Source of the DNA: Candidatus Pacearchaeota archaeon
GTDB lineage: Archaea > Nanoarchaeota > Nanoarchaeia > Pacearchaeales > GW2011-AR1
Length of the DNA: 64,000 nucleotides
NCBI GenBank assembly: GCA_023228245.1
Contig: JALOBN010000009.1
Location: 1 to 64,000 of the forward strand
Direction of reading: 5' to 3'
The notes beneath the pieces are model-generated. The model ran no database searches. It saw only the letters and a program-made list of their open reading frames with translations, and was not told the origin of the DNA. This document shows positions 19,156 to 28,132 of the stretch, one piece after another (positions within the stretch are counted from its first letter, which is position 1; every line of letters starts with the position of its first letter). The position numbers and the translations under genes were made by a program.

Positions 19156-19842
19156 ATGGAATGGGCTTACGGCATAACCACAGTACCCACCAGGCGGGAC
19201 TCGTTGCTAGTCAAGACAGTTGCCTCGCTAGCCAAGGCAGGTTTCGAGTGTCCAAGGTTATTCGTAGATGGGGTTGAGAACAACACCGGTTACGAAAGAT
19301 TTGACTTGGAAATAACAACCAGGTCACCAAGTATTCGCACCTTCGGCAATTGGATTTTGGGCCTAGCTGAGTTGTATATTCGTAATCCAATTGCTGACCG
19401 CTATGCCATGTTTCAGGATGACTTCGTGACCTATCGCAACCTCAGGCAATACTTGGAGCAATTGCCTTACCCAGAGCGCGGTTATTGTAACCTATACACC
19501 TTCCCTCGCAACCAAGCCTTATGCAAAAGTGGAGTTGGCTGGTACTTGTCAGACCAGTTGGGCAAAGGTGCAGTTGCTTTAGTATTCAGCCATGAAGCAG
19601 TAATGACCTTACTGTGCCATGAACATATTGTCAAGAGACCACAAGATTCACAGCGGGGTTGGAGAGCAATTGATGGCGGGATTGTTACTGCCTTCAAGAA
19701 AGCAGGGTGGAAAGAATACGTCCACAATCCTAGTCTGGTCCAACACACTGGTATTTTCAGTTCGATGGGCAATGCCAAGCAAGCGCAGGCAATGAGTTTC
19801 CGTGGTGAGAGCTTTGATGCTCTTACTCTTTTGGGTAAATAG
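19156..19842 (+). CDS. GT-A-like glycosyltransferase
   Basis: 228 residues with a GT2-type layout: TTVPTRRDSLLVKTVASL near the start, then MFQDDFVTYRNL, where the QDD takes the place of the DxD metal-nucleotide motif, and a late acidic/aromatic DGGIVTAFKKAGW segment. It would transfer a sugar from a nucleotide donor. It lies between the two paralogous GT-B genes. Confidence 0.6.
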   Translation: MEWAYGITTVPTRRDSLLVKTVASLAKAGFECPRLFVDGVENNTGYERFDLEITTRSPSIRTFGNWILGLAELYIRNPIADRYAMFQDDFVTYRNLRQYLEQLPYPERGYCNLYTFPRNQALCKSGVGWYLSDQLGKGAVALVFSHEAVMTLLCHEHIVKRPQDSQRGWRAIDGGIVTAFKKAGWKEYVHNPSLVQHTGIFSSMGNAKQAQAMSFRGESFDALTLLGK

Positions 19843-19856
19843 CAAAGGGCAGGTCA

Positions 19857-20879
19857 ATGAAAGTAGGATCGATTGGTTGGGCGACTCAATCAGGACTGGG
19901 CATCCTGGCCAAGGCTTTCTACGACCATGGAGTTGTCAATAGAATGTTGGTTATCCAACACCCACACTATGACACTCACTGGGATTGGTATCCAACCCAG
20001 GTTGGTGTTGACCGATTCTTGGATGAGTTAAATGTTCTACTGCTGTTTGAAACGGCTATCGATTGGAATGTGGCTAAGAAGGCAAAGGCCAAGAGCATTC
20101 CTATTGTGCTAATGCCGATGTATGAGTGGACCCCTCCCAGTTTGCCTGTACCAATTGACCTATACTTATGCCCCTCGCTGCTAGACCTGCGTTACTATGA
20201 GCACAAGCCCAGCCGATTAGGAGCAAAATTCATTCCAGTGCCAGTAGAAAAGCCCTGGAAGCTTAGAACCAAAGCCCTACACTTTGTCCACAATGCTGGC
20301 CACGGCGGTAGCGGGTTTCGTAACGGCACGCCTGAGCTACTGCAAGCCCTGCCATTGGTCGGTAGCCCTATACGCCTGACCGTACGGGGGCAACCAGGCA
20401 TCCGAGGTCCTAAGCGCGCAAGGGCCTCTGAAGACCGTGTGTCAGCCCTATTCCGACAAGCTAAGGATGACCCAAGGTTGGATTTGCAATTAGGCGACTT
20501 CCCATACGATTCGATGTTTGAAGAAGGAGACGTGTTTGTCTTTCCTGAGAAGTTCAATGGGCTTAGCTTGCCACTCCAAGAGGCTCACGCTAGCGGTATG
20601 TTGGTCATGGCCAGCAATCGGTTTCCTTCCAATACGTGGTTGCCTACTGACCCGCTGATACCCATCCATCGCTACCGGGAGGAGCAAATCGCTGTACTAG
20701 TTGAGTCAGCCATAGTAGAGCCTAGAGAGATTGCCTACTGCATTGACACTTGGTACAACCGCAACATCGAAGAATATTCCATCAAGGGCAAGCAGTGGGC
20801 TGAAGCAAACAGTTGGGAAGTACTGAAGCCCCAATACCTATCTGCACTGGAGCAAGTCTGTGGCATTGCTACTAAATAG
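19857..20879 (+). CDS. GT-B-like glycosyltransferase, paralogue of 17584-18618
   Basis: 340 residues after an AAGGGCAGG site. GDVFVFPEKFNGLSLPLQEA and SGMLVMASNRFPSNTWLPTD form the GT-B donor site, and the whole length aligns with the 17584 product. It is less GC-rich than that paralogue, so the pair probably did not arise by a recent in-place duplication. The end overlaps the next gene by 20 bases. Confidence 0.7.
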   Translation: MKVGSIGWATQSGLGILAKAFYDHGVVNRMLVIQHPHYDTHWDWYPTQVGVDRFLDELNVLLLFETAIDWNVAKKAKAKSIPIVLMPMYEWTPPSLPVPIDLYLCPSLLDLRYYEHKPSRLGAKFIPVPVEKPWKLRTKALHFVHNAGHGGSGFRNGTPELLQALPLVGSPIRLTVRGQPGIRGPKRARASEDRVSALFRQAKDDPRLDLQLGDFPYDSMFEEGDVFVFPEKFNGLSLPLQEAHASGMLVMASNRFPSNTWLPTDPLIPIHRYREEQIAVLVESAIVEPREIAYCIDTWYNRNIEEYSIKGKQWAEANSWEVLKPQYLSALEQVCGIATK

Positions 20880-21516
20880 TGGGTTGGTGTTCTTGCATGT
20901 GCCGAAGACAGGTGGACAAACCATTCGTCATGTGCTTAGAGAATACCAATTGTTGGCTAACGAGGATGATTTGCCTGTGGTCAATTCTGTCGATTGGCCT
21001 TTTCGTAAGGACACGACTGACCCAAACATCATTCCCCATGCTAACTACAGTACCTTGGGCATTGACCCATCTGTCTGCTTTGCCTTCGTACGTCACCCGC
21101 TGGATTGGTATCGCTCCCAATGGGCCTTTACGATGACCAAGCGAGGTAGCCTGGAAACCTTCCTTGCTACTAAGCCAGGGCCAGATGAGATTGATTCGAT
21201 TGGGACAGGCAACTTTGTGGATTGGGTGACGATGCGCCTGCAAGCCTACCCAGAAGGGATGGTGTCAAGGCTGTACAGTCGCTATACCGAAGGGATTAAG
21301 TTTGTTGGTAAGTTTGAATACTTGAAAGACGATTTGGAGTGGATTTTGGATCTGCCAAATCTGCAATTGCCCAAAGTCAACAGTAGTGACCCGCGATTCT
21401 TAGCCCAAGCCATTTATCCTAGAGATTTAGCCATACGAACAGCGGAGACTGAGAAGCAGGCAATGGAGCAATTTGGTTACGATCTGTCGCAAGCCAGCAG
21501 TTATATTGAGCCGTGA
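20860..21516 (+). CDS. Sulfotransferase-family protein
   Basis: 218 residues, GTG start. The 5'-phosphosulfate loop is LVFLHVPKTGGQTIRHVL near residue 10, and the 3'-phosphate-binding strand is FAFVRHPLDWYRSQWAF near 75; both are diagnostic for PAPS-dependent sulfotransferases. It would add sulfate to a carbohydrate or other hydroxyl. Sulfotransferases are uncommon in phage genomes; the surrounding glycosyltransferases suggest a glycan acceptor. Confidence 0.75.
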   Translation: MALLLNSGLVFLHVPKTGGQTIRHVLREYQLLANEDDLPVVNSVDWPFRKDTTDPNIIPHANYSTLGIDPSVCFAFVRHPLDWYRSQWAFTMTKRGSLETFLATKPGPDEIDSIGTGNFVDWVTMRLQAYPEGMVSRLYSRYTEGIKFVGKFEYLKDDLEWILDLPNLQLPKVNSSDPRFLAQAIYPRDLAIRTAETEKQAMEQFGYDLSQASSYIEP

Positions 21517-21527
21517 GCGAGGGGGAT

Positions 21528-22409
21528 ATGTCAGTAATGTTGTGTACGCTCTGTCTCAATGAGATGGAGCACTTGCAAAATCTGTATGACCAGCATCAAG
21601 ACTGGCCTAAGATGCGTCAGTGGGTGTTCGTTGAATCAGCCGACCGTTACTATGCTAAGGCTAACCCAACAATGGTCACTGAGGCTGGGCTGAGCGTAGA
21701 TGGCACTAGTCAGTTCCTTAAGGAGTTATCAGAAAAAGACCCACGGGTCATCTACATCCCATTTGGCTTCTCTTCCAATAAAGACCCCGCCCAGGGAAAG
21801 GTTGAGTCTAGACAGCAGTACTTGAACGTAGCTAACGAGTCAAGACCAGACTTCCTATTCATACTAGACGCAGATGAGTTTTATACATGCGCTGACCAAG
21901 ACAGAATAACCAGCTTGATGGGCAGTTCATCTAGGAATGCAACAGGATTTCGCTTCAAGCATCGTTATCCCTGGCGTCCTGGTTCAATACGAGATTGGTC
22001 TTTGTTTGGATTGGAAGCAGTTGGGGCTTATTGGGATATCCCCCATATCAGAGGTTGGCGGTATTTTCCTGGGTTATCGTACGCTTCCAACCACAACTGG
22101 CCAGAGGTTAATGGTAAGCTACTATCCAAATCTGTCATCCGCTACGATTCAATGCCTGGAGATTATCCAGAATGCGCTCACTTGGCTTTCGCTTCCGTAC
22201 ATAAAATACGGGCCGCTAAGCACAAATACTACATCACTCGTGGTGAAGGCGTTAGTGACGGGCGGCAGATGTATGTTGATTGTCGGGCCGCGTTTGAGAC
22301 ATGGAAGCCCGGTAAGAAACTACCACATGGGGCATCCATCATTAAGTACACAGGACCTATTCCAGAAGTGCTACAACAAGACACAGAAGCTCGATTTTGG
22401 TGTATTTAG
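21528..22409 (+). CDS. Glycosyltransferase family 2-like protein
   Basis: 293 residues from ATG 21528, which has GAGGGGG at ideal spacing; a GTG at 21513 overlapping the previous stop is the alternative. DFLFILDADEFYTC provides the DxD-type motif and CTLCLNEMEHLQN the N-terminal strand. Late segments with His and Trp (YASNHNWPE, CAHLAFASVHKIR) resemble GT2-like enzymes that use a modified acceptor pocket. Confidence 0.6.
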   Translation: MSVMLCTLCLNEMEHLQNLYDQHQDWPKMRQWVFVESADRYYAKANPTMVTEAGLSVDGTSQFLKELSEKDPRVIYIPFGFSSNKDPAQGKVESRQQYLNVANESRPDFLFILDADEFYTCADQDRITSLMGSSSRNATGFRFKHRYPWRPGSIRDWSLFGLEAVGAYWDIPHIRGWRYFPGLSYASNHNWPEVNGKLLSKSVIRYDSMPGDYPECAHLAFASVHKIRAAKHKYYITRGEGVSDGRQMYVDCRAAFETWKPGKKLPHGASIIKYTGPIPEVLQQDTEARFWCI

Positions 22410-22435
22410 CTATCATCTAGAGTAGGGAATCATCT

Positions 22436-22759
22436 GTGATTACAGTAAGGAAAGTAGGAATGTGCATTGAGTTGACTATTTCTGGTGGTAAGGCTTTATA
22501 TCACAGTAAACCTGGTGGAGTAACTGAGATTGTAGATGTCATTGTTGATGAACCAATGCGTAGAAGAGGCTTAGGCACTCAACTAATCAAAACAGTCAAG
22601 TCAAGAATCGACAAAGACTCAGTCATTCACGTGTTTACCCGTAGAACAAATGGAATAGCTAGGCTATTCTATAAGAGCCTGGGTATGTATGAGATCGTCA
22701 TCCCTGGTTTCTATCCTAACGACGATGCCTGTCTTTTTATTGACAAGGAAAGACCATGA
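22436..22759 (+). CDS. GNAT-family N-acetyltransferase
   Basis: 107 residues from GTG. IVDVIVDEPMRRRGLGTQLI is motif A, in which the R-x-x-G-x-G loop binds the pyrophosphate of acetyl-CoA. IARLFYKSLGMYE matches the C-terminal motif B. It is a minimal GNAT domain, shorter than typical. In this cassette it may acetylate an amino sugar. Stop and next start overlap as ATGA. Confidence 0.7.
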   Translation: MITVRKVGMCIELTISGGKALYHSKPGGVTEIVDVIVDEPMRRRGLGTQLIKTVKSRIDKDSVIHVFTRRTNGIARLFYKSLGMYEIVIPGFYPNDDACLFIDKERP

Positions 22760-23493
22760 TACTTAGCAATCCTCTACCTGTCGCGTCAGAGACTTTCTGG
22801 GAGAATCGTCTGGAGAAAGTCAAGCAAGACCCGAAAAATCTACATCGTTGTATTTACGAAGTGGACCGTCCTGTTTGGGACGACATCCAAATGTGGCATA
22901 AGAGGACACTAGAATCGCTACTGGTCAACACAAAGGTATTGGATGCCGGTTGTGGCTATGGGGCCATGACTGAAATCCTACCTCAGGTGCAGAAGTATGT
23001 TGGTGTTGATCAATCTAAAGCTTTACTCAAAGCCATGGATTCCCTCTACCCTAGCTACGCCAACATTCAAGCAAAGCTAGATAACTTGCCGTTTGAGGAC
23101 TACGAATTTGATTGGGTAGTTTGCCGGTCTATCAAGAAGATGATACTCGACAACGTGGGCGAGGAGGCCTGGCTACGAATTGAAATTGAGTTGCTGCGAG
23201 TTGCTAGGAAGCTACTGATTCTTGAGTACGAAGACCCTCAAGGCTTTTCTATTGTTAGGAGCGGACATGCGAGACATAAGAAGCTGTTGCGTTTGCGTGA
23301 TCGGTGGAGCGGGGTTTCTAGGATCGCACCTAGTGAACTACCTGATCGACAAGAGAAACTGTCAAGTGCTAGTGTTAGACAACCTGATCAGCGGGTTGAA
23401 GAAGCACATCCACAAAAAGGCGACGTTCCTGTGGTACGATATTCGGGAGAACTACCAGGAACTAGCGAAGATTCTGAGGCAGTACCAGGTTGA
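22756..23493 (+). CDS. SAM-dependent methyltransferase with an out-of-frame tail
   Basis: Class I methyltransferase: KVLDAGCGYGAMTEIL (motif I, SAM binding) near residue 60, VGVDQSKALLKAM (acidic loop) and FDWVVCRSIKKM. The domain seems complete by about residue 165. The last 76 codons lie inside the next gene in another frame and read as low-complexity, hydrophilic sequence, so they are probably not a folded part. The original stop may have been lost. Confidence 0.7.
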   Translation: MILSNPLPVASETFWENRLEKVKQDPKNLHRCIYEVDRPVWDDIQMWHKRTLESLLVNTKVLDAGCGYGAMTEILPQVQKYVGVDQSKALLKAMDSLYPSYANIQAKLDNLPFEDYEFDWVVCRSIKKMILDNVGEEAWLRIEIELLRVARKLLILEYEDPQGFSIVRSGHARHKKLLRLRDRWSGVSRIAPSELPDRQEKLSSASVRQPDQRVEEAHPQKGDVPVVRYSGELPGTSEDSEAVPG

Positions 23494-24268
23494 ATACGTA
23501 TTCAACTATGCCGCTGAACCTTACGTGCCAGATTGCTTTGAGAGGCCACTGCACTTCTTCACGATCAATGCCGTAGCTGCCCTCAACGTATTGAATGCTT
23601 GCCAGGAAGCCAATATCAAGGCAGTACTGCAAGTTAGCTCAGCTGAGATTTACGGTGAAGCAAAGGGCAAGATTGCTGAGGATGCCCCAGTTATCCCCCA
23701 CAGCACCTACGGCGTTAGCAAGGTAGCTGCTGATGGATTGGTACAGGTGCGCTGGCGGGAGGCTAAGGTGCCCGCCATTGCCATGCGACAGTTTAACTGT
23801 GTGGGTGAACGCGAAACCCACGAGTATGTTATCCCAGAGATCATCAGCCAACTCAACGACCAAGAGCCTGGACAAAGTAGAGATGGCCTTGGGAATGTAG
23901 ACGTTTGGAGAACTGTACATCTAGGCAACAATAGCGAGCGAGACTTTCAGTATGCTGGCGATGCTGTGAGGATGGCTGTTGAGTTGTTGGAGAAGGGCCA
24001 GTTTGGCGAAGTCTACAACATGGGCTCAGAATCAACTATCAAGATTTATGACTTGGCCAAACTAATTGGGCATGTCATGTTCGACTACGGTAGAGTAGAG
24101 ATTGAGCAAGACCCAAAGCGAGTGAGGCCCTGGGAAATTTGGCATCTGCAAAGTGACAATCTAAAACTCTACACAACCATCGAAGCTAGACCAGCAGTGT
24201 TACTCTATGATGCCTTGAAGAGAACTGTGGATTACTACCGAGTCAATGGATGCAAGTGGGATTGGTAG
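23267..24268 (+). CDS. NAD-dependent epimerase/dehydratase
   Basis: 333 residues from ATG 23267 after TAGGAG. Extended SDR fold: CVIGGAGFLGSHLVNYL nucleotide loop near residue 9, FNYAAEPYVP, the catalytic Ser at VSSAEIYG and the YxxxK pair in TYGVSKVAAD. It would act on a nucleotide sugar (4-epimerisation or 4,6-dehydration) to supply the neighbouring glycosyltransferases and aminotransferase. Confidence 0.85.
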   Translation: MRDIRSCCVCVIGGAGFLGSHLVNYLIDKRNCQVLVLDNLISGLKKHIHKKATFLWYDIRENYQELAKILRQYQVEYVFNYAAEPYVPDCFERPLHFFTINAVAALNVLNACQEANIKAVLQVSSAEIYGEAKGKIAEDAPVIPHSTYGVSKVAADGLVQVRWREAKVPAIAMRQFNCVGERETHEYVIPEIISQLNDQEPGQSRDGLGNVDVWRTVHLGNNSERDFQYAGDAVRMAVELLEKGQFGEVYNMGSESTIKIYDLAKLIGHVMFDYGRVEIEQDPKRVRPWEIWHLQSDNLKLYTTIEARPAVLLYDALKRTVDYYRVNGCKWDW

Positions 24269-24269
24269 T

Positions 24270-25004
24270 ATGGCTCAAACAATGAAGTATGTTATCGGCA
24301 GTGGTTGGTATTGTGCCAAGGGACGTAGCTTCCCTAATGGTGGTAACGTCTACTCTAGGTCAAGGCAGTTCCATGAATTATGGAAGCATTGTGTCTTCAA
24401 GTACTCCAACCCTGCCGGTGTATTAATTGTTGACTCAGCCTCTCCACTGCTACCTAACCCAGACCCTAGGGAGCAAGTGCTACGGTTGGACGCCAACTAC
24501 CAGAATACTGACTATCTGCTGAGTGGTTGGGGTCGTAGCTTCATCATCAGTGCTATGTATGCGTACAGTTGCATGGCTGACTTGTTCTACGTGGAGCAAG
24601 ACTGCCTGGCTATGGGCAATTGGGTAGGGGACTGCTACAAGCAATCAACAGAGTACCCCAACCGCTTCTTGGCTGGCAAGCCTTACGAGGATGAACGCAA
24701 GGTCAAACACCATGCCTTACAGATGAGTTTGGTGTTTGTGCCCAGGACTATCATCCTAGACCTGGTAAAGGCATTTCCTAATGGACCGCTCGACAAAGGC
24801 CGCGATGAGTCACAGTTAGGCTTGTGTGGTGTGCCGTTAGCCTTCCATACCTTCGGCTCCGGCCGCACTAGACCCTACGACCTAAAAGCCCCTACCTGCG
24901 AGGTTCAGCACTGGACTGACCCAGAGATACTAGAAGTGGCAGACCACTTGGGGCTAGGTGACCAGGTGCATAACGACTACCAACACCGAGAGGATTGGGA
25001 ATAA
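24270..25004 (+). CDS. Putative glycosyltransferase of the cassette
   Basis: 244 residues from ATG 24270, directly after the epimerase stop. FYVEQDCLAMGNW resembles the DxD region of GT-A enzymes and LPNPDPREQVLRLDANY precedes it. I do not recognise a named family. Its context among sugar genes is the main support. Confidence 0.45.
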   Translation: MAQTMKYVIGSGWYCAKGRSFPNGGNVYSRSRQFHELWKHCVFKYSNPAGVLIVDSASPLLPNPDPREQVLRLDANYQNTDYLLSGWGRSFIISAMYAYSCMADLFYVEQDCLAMGNWVGDCYKQSTEYPNRFLAGKPYEDERKVKHHALQMSLVFVPRTIILDLVKAFPNGPLDKGRDESQLGLCGVPLAFHTFGSGRTRPYDLKAPTCEVQHWTDPEILEVADHLGLGDQVHNDYQHREDWE

Positions 25005-25006
25005 CC

Positions 25007-25729
25007 ATGAAGCTCTTGTATGCTTCCTCAATACCAATCGACGCTCCACCTAACCGGGGTGGCCCTAACCGTTGGATGTTTCGTGAGTCTCTTACCAAGT
25101 ACAGTATTCCGGCTGAAAACTTTACGTTGGGATGCAATTTCAACCATGATGGCAATGATACCTGGTGGCGATTGCTGAAAGTATTGGAACACCAAGCCAC
25201 AGACGAGATTGTGTTGGTGACTGATGCTTGGGATGTATTCTTCACAACCGGGCTAGAGCAGATTGAGCAAGCCTTCTTGGAATTCAATTCGCCAATTGTA
25301 TTCGCTATGGAGACCAATCTGTTTCCACCGGAGGTTGCCGGCTTCGGTACATTGCCTGAGGCCCCTACTCGCTGGCGATACATCAATGGTGGACAGATCA
25401 TTGGTAGGGCAGGGGTTCTACTCGATCTGTTTAATGAACCTGATTTCTGGCCCAAGCCTCTGTGCTGGTGCAACCAGTCTGCCTACAATCGCTGGTGGAT
25501 CAACCACCCCGACAGCAAGGATTTTGCCCTAGACTTCTACTGCCGTCTGTTCTGCAACCTCTATGACAACCACAAGATGGAACGTCCCGTGTTAGATGCC
25601 ATCGAAGTCCACTGCACTACAGAAGGCAAGCGATTGTATAACAACGAAACGAAAACCCACCCCTGCTCATTCCACGGCAATGGCGGTTGGGCTCCCGCTG
25701 CTGCCAAGTTATGGAGGATGATAAGCTAA
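25007..25729 (+). CDS. PLOD-type glycosyltransferase
   Basis: 240 residues from ATG 25007. IVLVTDAWDVFF carries the DxxD metal motif, IVFAMETNLFPPE and WRYINGGQIIGRA match the acceptor-side segments, and HPCSFHGNGGW is the closing His-x-Asn-Gly motif of the procollagen-lysine glycosyltransferase-like family. Such domains transfer galactose or glucose in eukaryotes; bacterial and viral relatives have unknown acceptors. Confidence 0.65.
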   Translation: MKLLYASSIPIDAPPNRGGPNRWMFRESLTKYSIPAENFTLGCNFNHDGNDTWWRLLKVLEHQATDEIVLVTDAWDVFFTTGLEQIEQAFLEFNSPIVFAMETNLFPPEVAGFGTLPEAPTRWRYINGGQIIGRAGVLLDLFNEPDFWPKPLCWCNQSAYNRWWINHPDSKDFALDFYCRLFCNLYDNHKMERPVLDAIEVHCTTEGKRLYNNETKTHPCSFHGNGGWAPAAAKLWRMIS

Positions 25730-26307
25730 TGTCCCTACAAGACTATGATTACCAGCAATTCCCCTATGTGTTCGCTACTTTGCCTGGCTATGGCACGGAT
25801 ATGACTAGTGCCTTACGTCTTGCTGTCCGTAAGACGTTGACTGACGTGGTTGGTGCACCCCTACAATACCTAGAGATCGGTATTTGGGAGGGTCGCAGTG
25901 GGTGTTGGATGCTCGATAACGTGTTGACCCACCCAGACTCTCACTACCTTGGTATCGACAACTGGACTAGCCCGTCACAAGTACCCATCTTAGCCCGCAA
26001 ACACCTGGGCTACCACGGAATCAAGTCTGAGATACTAGATGGTGACTCCAAGAAAATTGTGCCCCAACTGACACGAACCTTCGATATTGGTTTTGTCGAT
26101 GGGGATCACACTGAGAATGGATGCTACATAGACCTCTGCAACGTTTGGAATAAGCTGAATGTAGGTGGCACTTTGATTGCTGATGATTACAAGTATCCCA
26201 ACCTACCAGGAGTCCACGCTGCAATTGACAGGTTTGAGGCAGAACACACCGATGATGCTGTATTGCTTTTCAAAGAAATGGCTGTTGTCTATCGAAAGGT
26301 CAAATAA
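25729..26307 (+). CDS. Class I SAM-dependent methyltransferase
   Basis: 192 residues; the ATG overlaps the previous TAA (TAATG) and GGAGG lies upstream. QYLEIGIWEGRSGCWML is motif I, YLGIDNW supplies the acidic residue, DIGFVDGDHTENG and LIADDYKYPNL complete a Methyltransf_24-like O-methyltransferase fold. Likely methylates a sugar hydroxyl in this cassette. Confidence 0.75.
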   Translation: MSLQDYDYQQFPYVFATLPGYGTDMTSALRLAVRKTLTDVVGAPLQYLEIGIWEGRSGCWMLDNVLTHPDSHYLGIDNWTSPSQVPILARKHLGYHGIKSEILDGDSKKIVPQLTRTFDIGFVDGDHTENGCYIDLCNVWNKLNVGGTLIADDYKYPNLPGVHAAIDRFEAEHTDDAVLLFKEMAVVYRKVK

Positions 26308-26597
26308 TGGATGTACCTGCTGAACGGGTTTATGATTTTGATGACTTGAAGAAGCCCGGACAATTCCAATTCACTACACGAGTTGGTATGGAAGGCCATA
26401 CAGGCATGATCTTCGTCTGCCCATGTGGGTGTGGTTCAATATCTGGTATACCATTCAGAAAGAAAGAGGGGGAGCCTGGTCCATGCTGGCACTGGAATGG
26501 CAGAGCCGACAAACCTACACTAACTCCAAGCATTCGTAAGTTAGATGGTTGCCAGTGGCATGGTTTCCTGACTGATGGTAATTTCCAGGAGTGTTAG
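26307..26597 (+). CDS. DUF6527-like small zinc-binding protein
   Basis: 96 residues. IFVCPCGCGSISG followed by WHWNGRADKPTLTPSI and GCQWHGFLTDG is the pattern of a conserved phage family (DUF6527-like), with Cys and His spaced for one zinc. The start overlaps the previous stop by one base. Function unknown. Confidence 0.65.
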   Translation: MDVPAERVYDFDDLKKPGQFQFTTRVGMEGHTGMIFVCPCGCGSISGIPFRKKEGEPGPCWHWNGRADKPTLTPSIRKLDGCQWHGFLTDGNFQEC

Positions 26598-27589
26598 CTT
26601 TGGAACCCTACCAAGAATTAGAACTGAGGTTTGGTGAGTGGATTGGCAATCCTAATGCAGTGGCTTGCTCCAGCGGTACAGCAGCCTTGCACTTAGCCTT
26701 AGAGTCCCTGCAACCACCGATGCACAGTTGTGTCATGGTGCCTGAGTTCACCATGGTGGCTTGCGCTAGAGCGGTTACGATGGCTGGGCTACACCCCATC
26801 TTCGTGGATTGTGACAATGACTTGCTGATTGACCCGGCTCTGATACGTAGCAAGACAGTAAGACACCTGTCTGCTATCATGCCAGTCCACATCTATGGTC
26901 GCAGATGCAACATGAATGCAATCATCGACCACGCCAAGACCAACCACTTGCTGGTGATCGAGGATATGGCGGAGATTCACTGTGTTAACCCCCACCCCGA
27001 GAGCGATGCTGCCTGCTGGTCCTTCTACAAGAATAAGGTGGTTCATGGGGAAGAAGGTGGGATGGTGGTATTCAATGAAGCCAAGTATGCTGACAAGGCA
27101 AGGCAGCTACGCAACCTTGGCTTTACGAATGCGCACAACTTCAGTCACATACCGCGAGGGCACAATTACCGGCTAGCCAACCTACTGGCAGAACCGGTTC
27201 TAGCTAGCCTAGCCAAGGCTGAGAGCCATTTGGAGTGGCGTAGACAACAGGTCGACGATTGTGACGCGGTGTTGCCTAATGAATGGAAGATGCCCCCAAG
27301 GCTATCCAATTGGGTGTACGACCTACGAATCCCAGGCATGAAAGAAGAGACGCAAGACAAGCTAGTTGCTTCACTCAACTCCCAAGGTATTGCTGCCAGG
27401 CATGGATTCAAGCCAATGAGCAGTCAGCGAGAGTACCGCAACGGCAGCTATCGGCATCTTAACGCTCACCGGCTATCCCAAGAGGTTATCTACCTGCCGT
27501 TGTACGAAGAGTCAAGCTTGCAAGATGCTGCTAACAACGTTCACGCTCTGGTAGACACCTACCAAACCCTAACAGCAGTGCAGAAGTGA
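26591..27589 (+). CDS. DegT/DnrJ/EryC1/StrS-family PLP aminotransferase
   Basis: 332 residues, starting at GTG 26591 or more likely TTG 26600, which has AGGAG 8 bases upstream. AVACSSGTAALHLAL binds the PLP phosphate, VIEDMAEIHC supplies the Asp, and SFYKNKVVHGEEGGMVV contains the Schiff-base lysine. It would aminate a keto-sugar nucleotide made by the epimerase. It is shorter than typical family members because the N-terminal arm is reduced. Confidence 0.85.
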   Translation: MLALEPYQELELRFGEWIGNPNAVACSSGTAALHLALESLQPPMHSCVMVPEFTMVACARAVTMAGLHPIFVDCDNDLLIDPALIRSKTVRHLSAIMPVHIYGRRCNMNAIIDHAKTNHLLVIEDMAEIHCVNPHPESDAACWSFYKNKVVHGEEGGMVVFNEAKYADKARQLRNLGFTNAHNFSHIPRGHNYRLANLLAEPVLASLAKAESHLEWRRQQVDDCDAVLPNEWKMPPRLSNWVYDLRIPGMKEETQDKLVASLNSQGIAARHGFKPMSSQREYRNGSYRHLNAHRLSQEVIYLPLYEESSLQDAANNVHALVDTYQTLTAVQK

Positions 27590-27598
27590 TTGTGTAGG

Positions 27599-27654
27599 CC
27601 CCTAGTCCTGCTGGTTGTGGCTGTTCGCTCCCGGCCACACCAGCAGGCTAGGGG
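27599..27654. terminator. Long inverted repeat at the convergent junction
   Basis: Three stacked pairings: CCCCTAG with CTAGGGG, CTGCTGGT with ACCAGCAG, and GTGGC with GCCAC, about 20 base pairs around a 12-base loop. It sits exactly between the plus-strand glycan cassette and the minus-strand block. It probably works as a bidirectional terminator, although no long T run follows on either side. Confidence 0.65.
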
Positions 27655-27664
27655 ATCTATCTGG

Positions 27665-27924
27665 TTAAGTTTGAGCAGGTGAATCCTCACTCTTGTCTTC
27701 TTTCTCAGCAAAGTAGGGCTTTCCGGTTGCCCTAGCAATTTGGTTGTCAATGCGGGTTAGGATCGTTGGATCGTAGACTATACCATCCTTGGTGTGAGCC
27801 AGATGAATCTCCCGCCTGGCTTGCACAAGCATCGACAGCAGACCAGTATGATTTTCTGCCTCTTGCAGAAATAACTTGACACCACCGATAGCAGATTCAA
27901 AATTGCCAGCTACCCACTCGGTAG
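27665..27924 (-). pseudogene. Duplicated 3' part of the 27897-28214 gene
   Basis: Reads from the duplication junction as TEWVAGNFESAIGG onward to a unique C-terminus (EKEDKSEDSPAQT). It lacks the N-terminal about 30 residues of the upstream copy and has only a weak TTG start at 27946. It looks like the tail of a second allele left behind by an out-of-register recombination. Confidence 0.55.
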
Positions 27925-28132
27925 GGCTTTCCTGTTGCCCTAGCAATTTGGTTGTCGATGCGGGTTAAGATGGTTGGGTCGTAGACTACTCCATCCTTGG
28001 AATGCGCAAGGTAGATTTCTCTTCTTGCCTGCACAAGCATCGACAGCAGACCAGTATGATTTTCTGCCTCTTGCAGAAATAACTTGACACCACCGATAGC
28101 AGATTCAAAATTGCCAGCTACCCACTCGGTAG
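27713..28132. repeat. 208-base tandem duplication with GTAG at all three boundaries
   Basis: Copy A (27713-27924) and copy B (27921-28132) are 208 bases apart and share GTAG at each boundary. The last 103 bases of copy A (27822-27924) match copy B exactly, while the first about 109 bases differ at many positions, mostly without changing the protein (HTKDGIV versus HSKDGVV). The period is not a multiple of three, so the second copy is out of frame. Confidence 0.8.

Noticed and set aside
21937..22425. 162-codon plus-strand frame inside a glycosyltransferase gene
   Set aside because: Shadow of the gene at 21528, whose DADEF motif and ribosome site mark the real frame.
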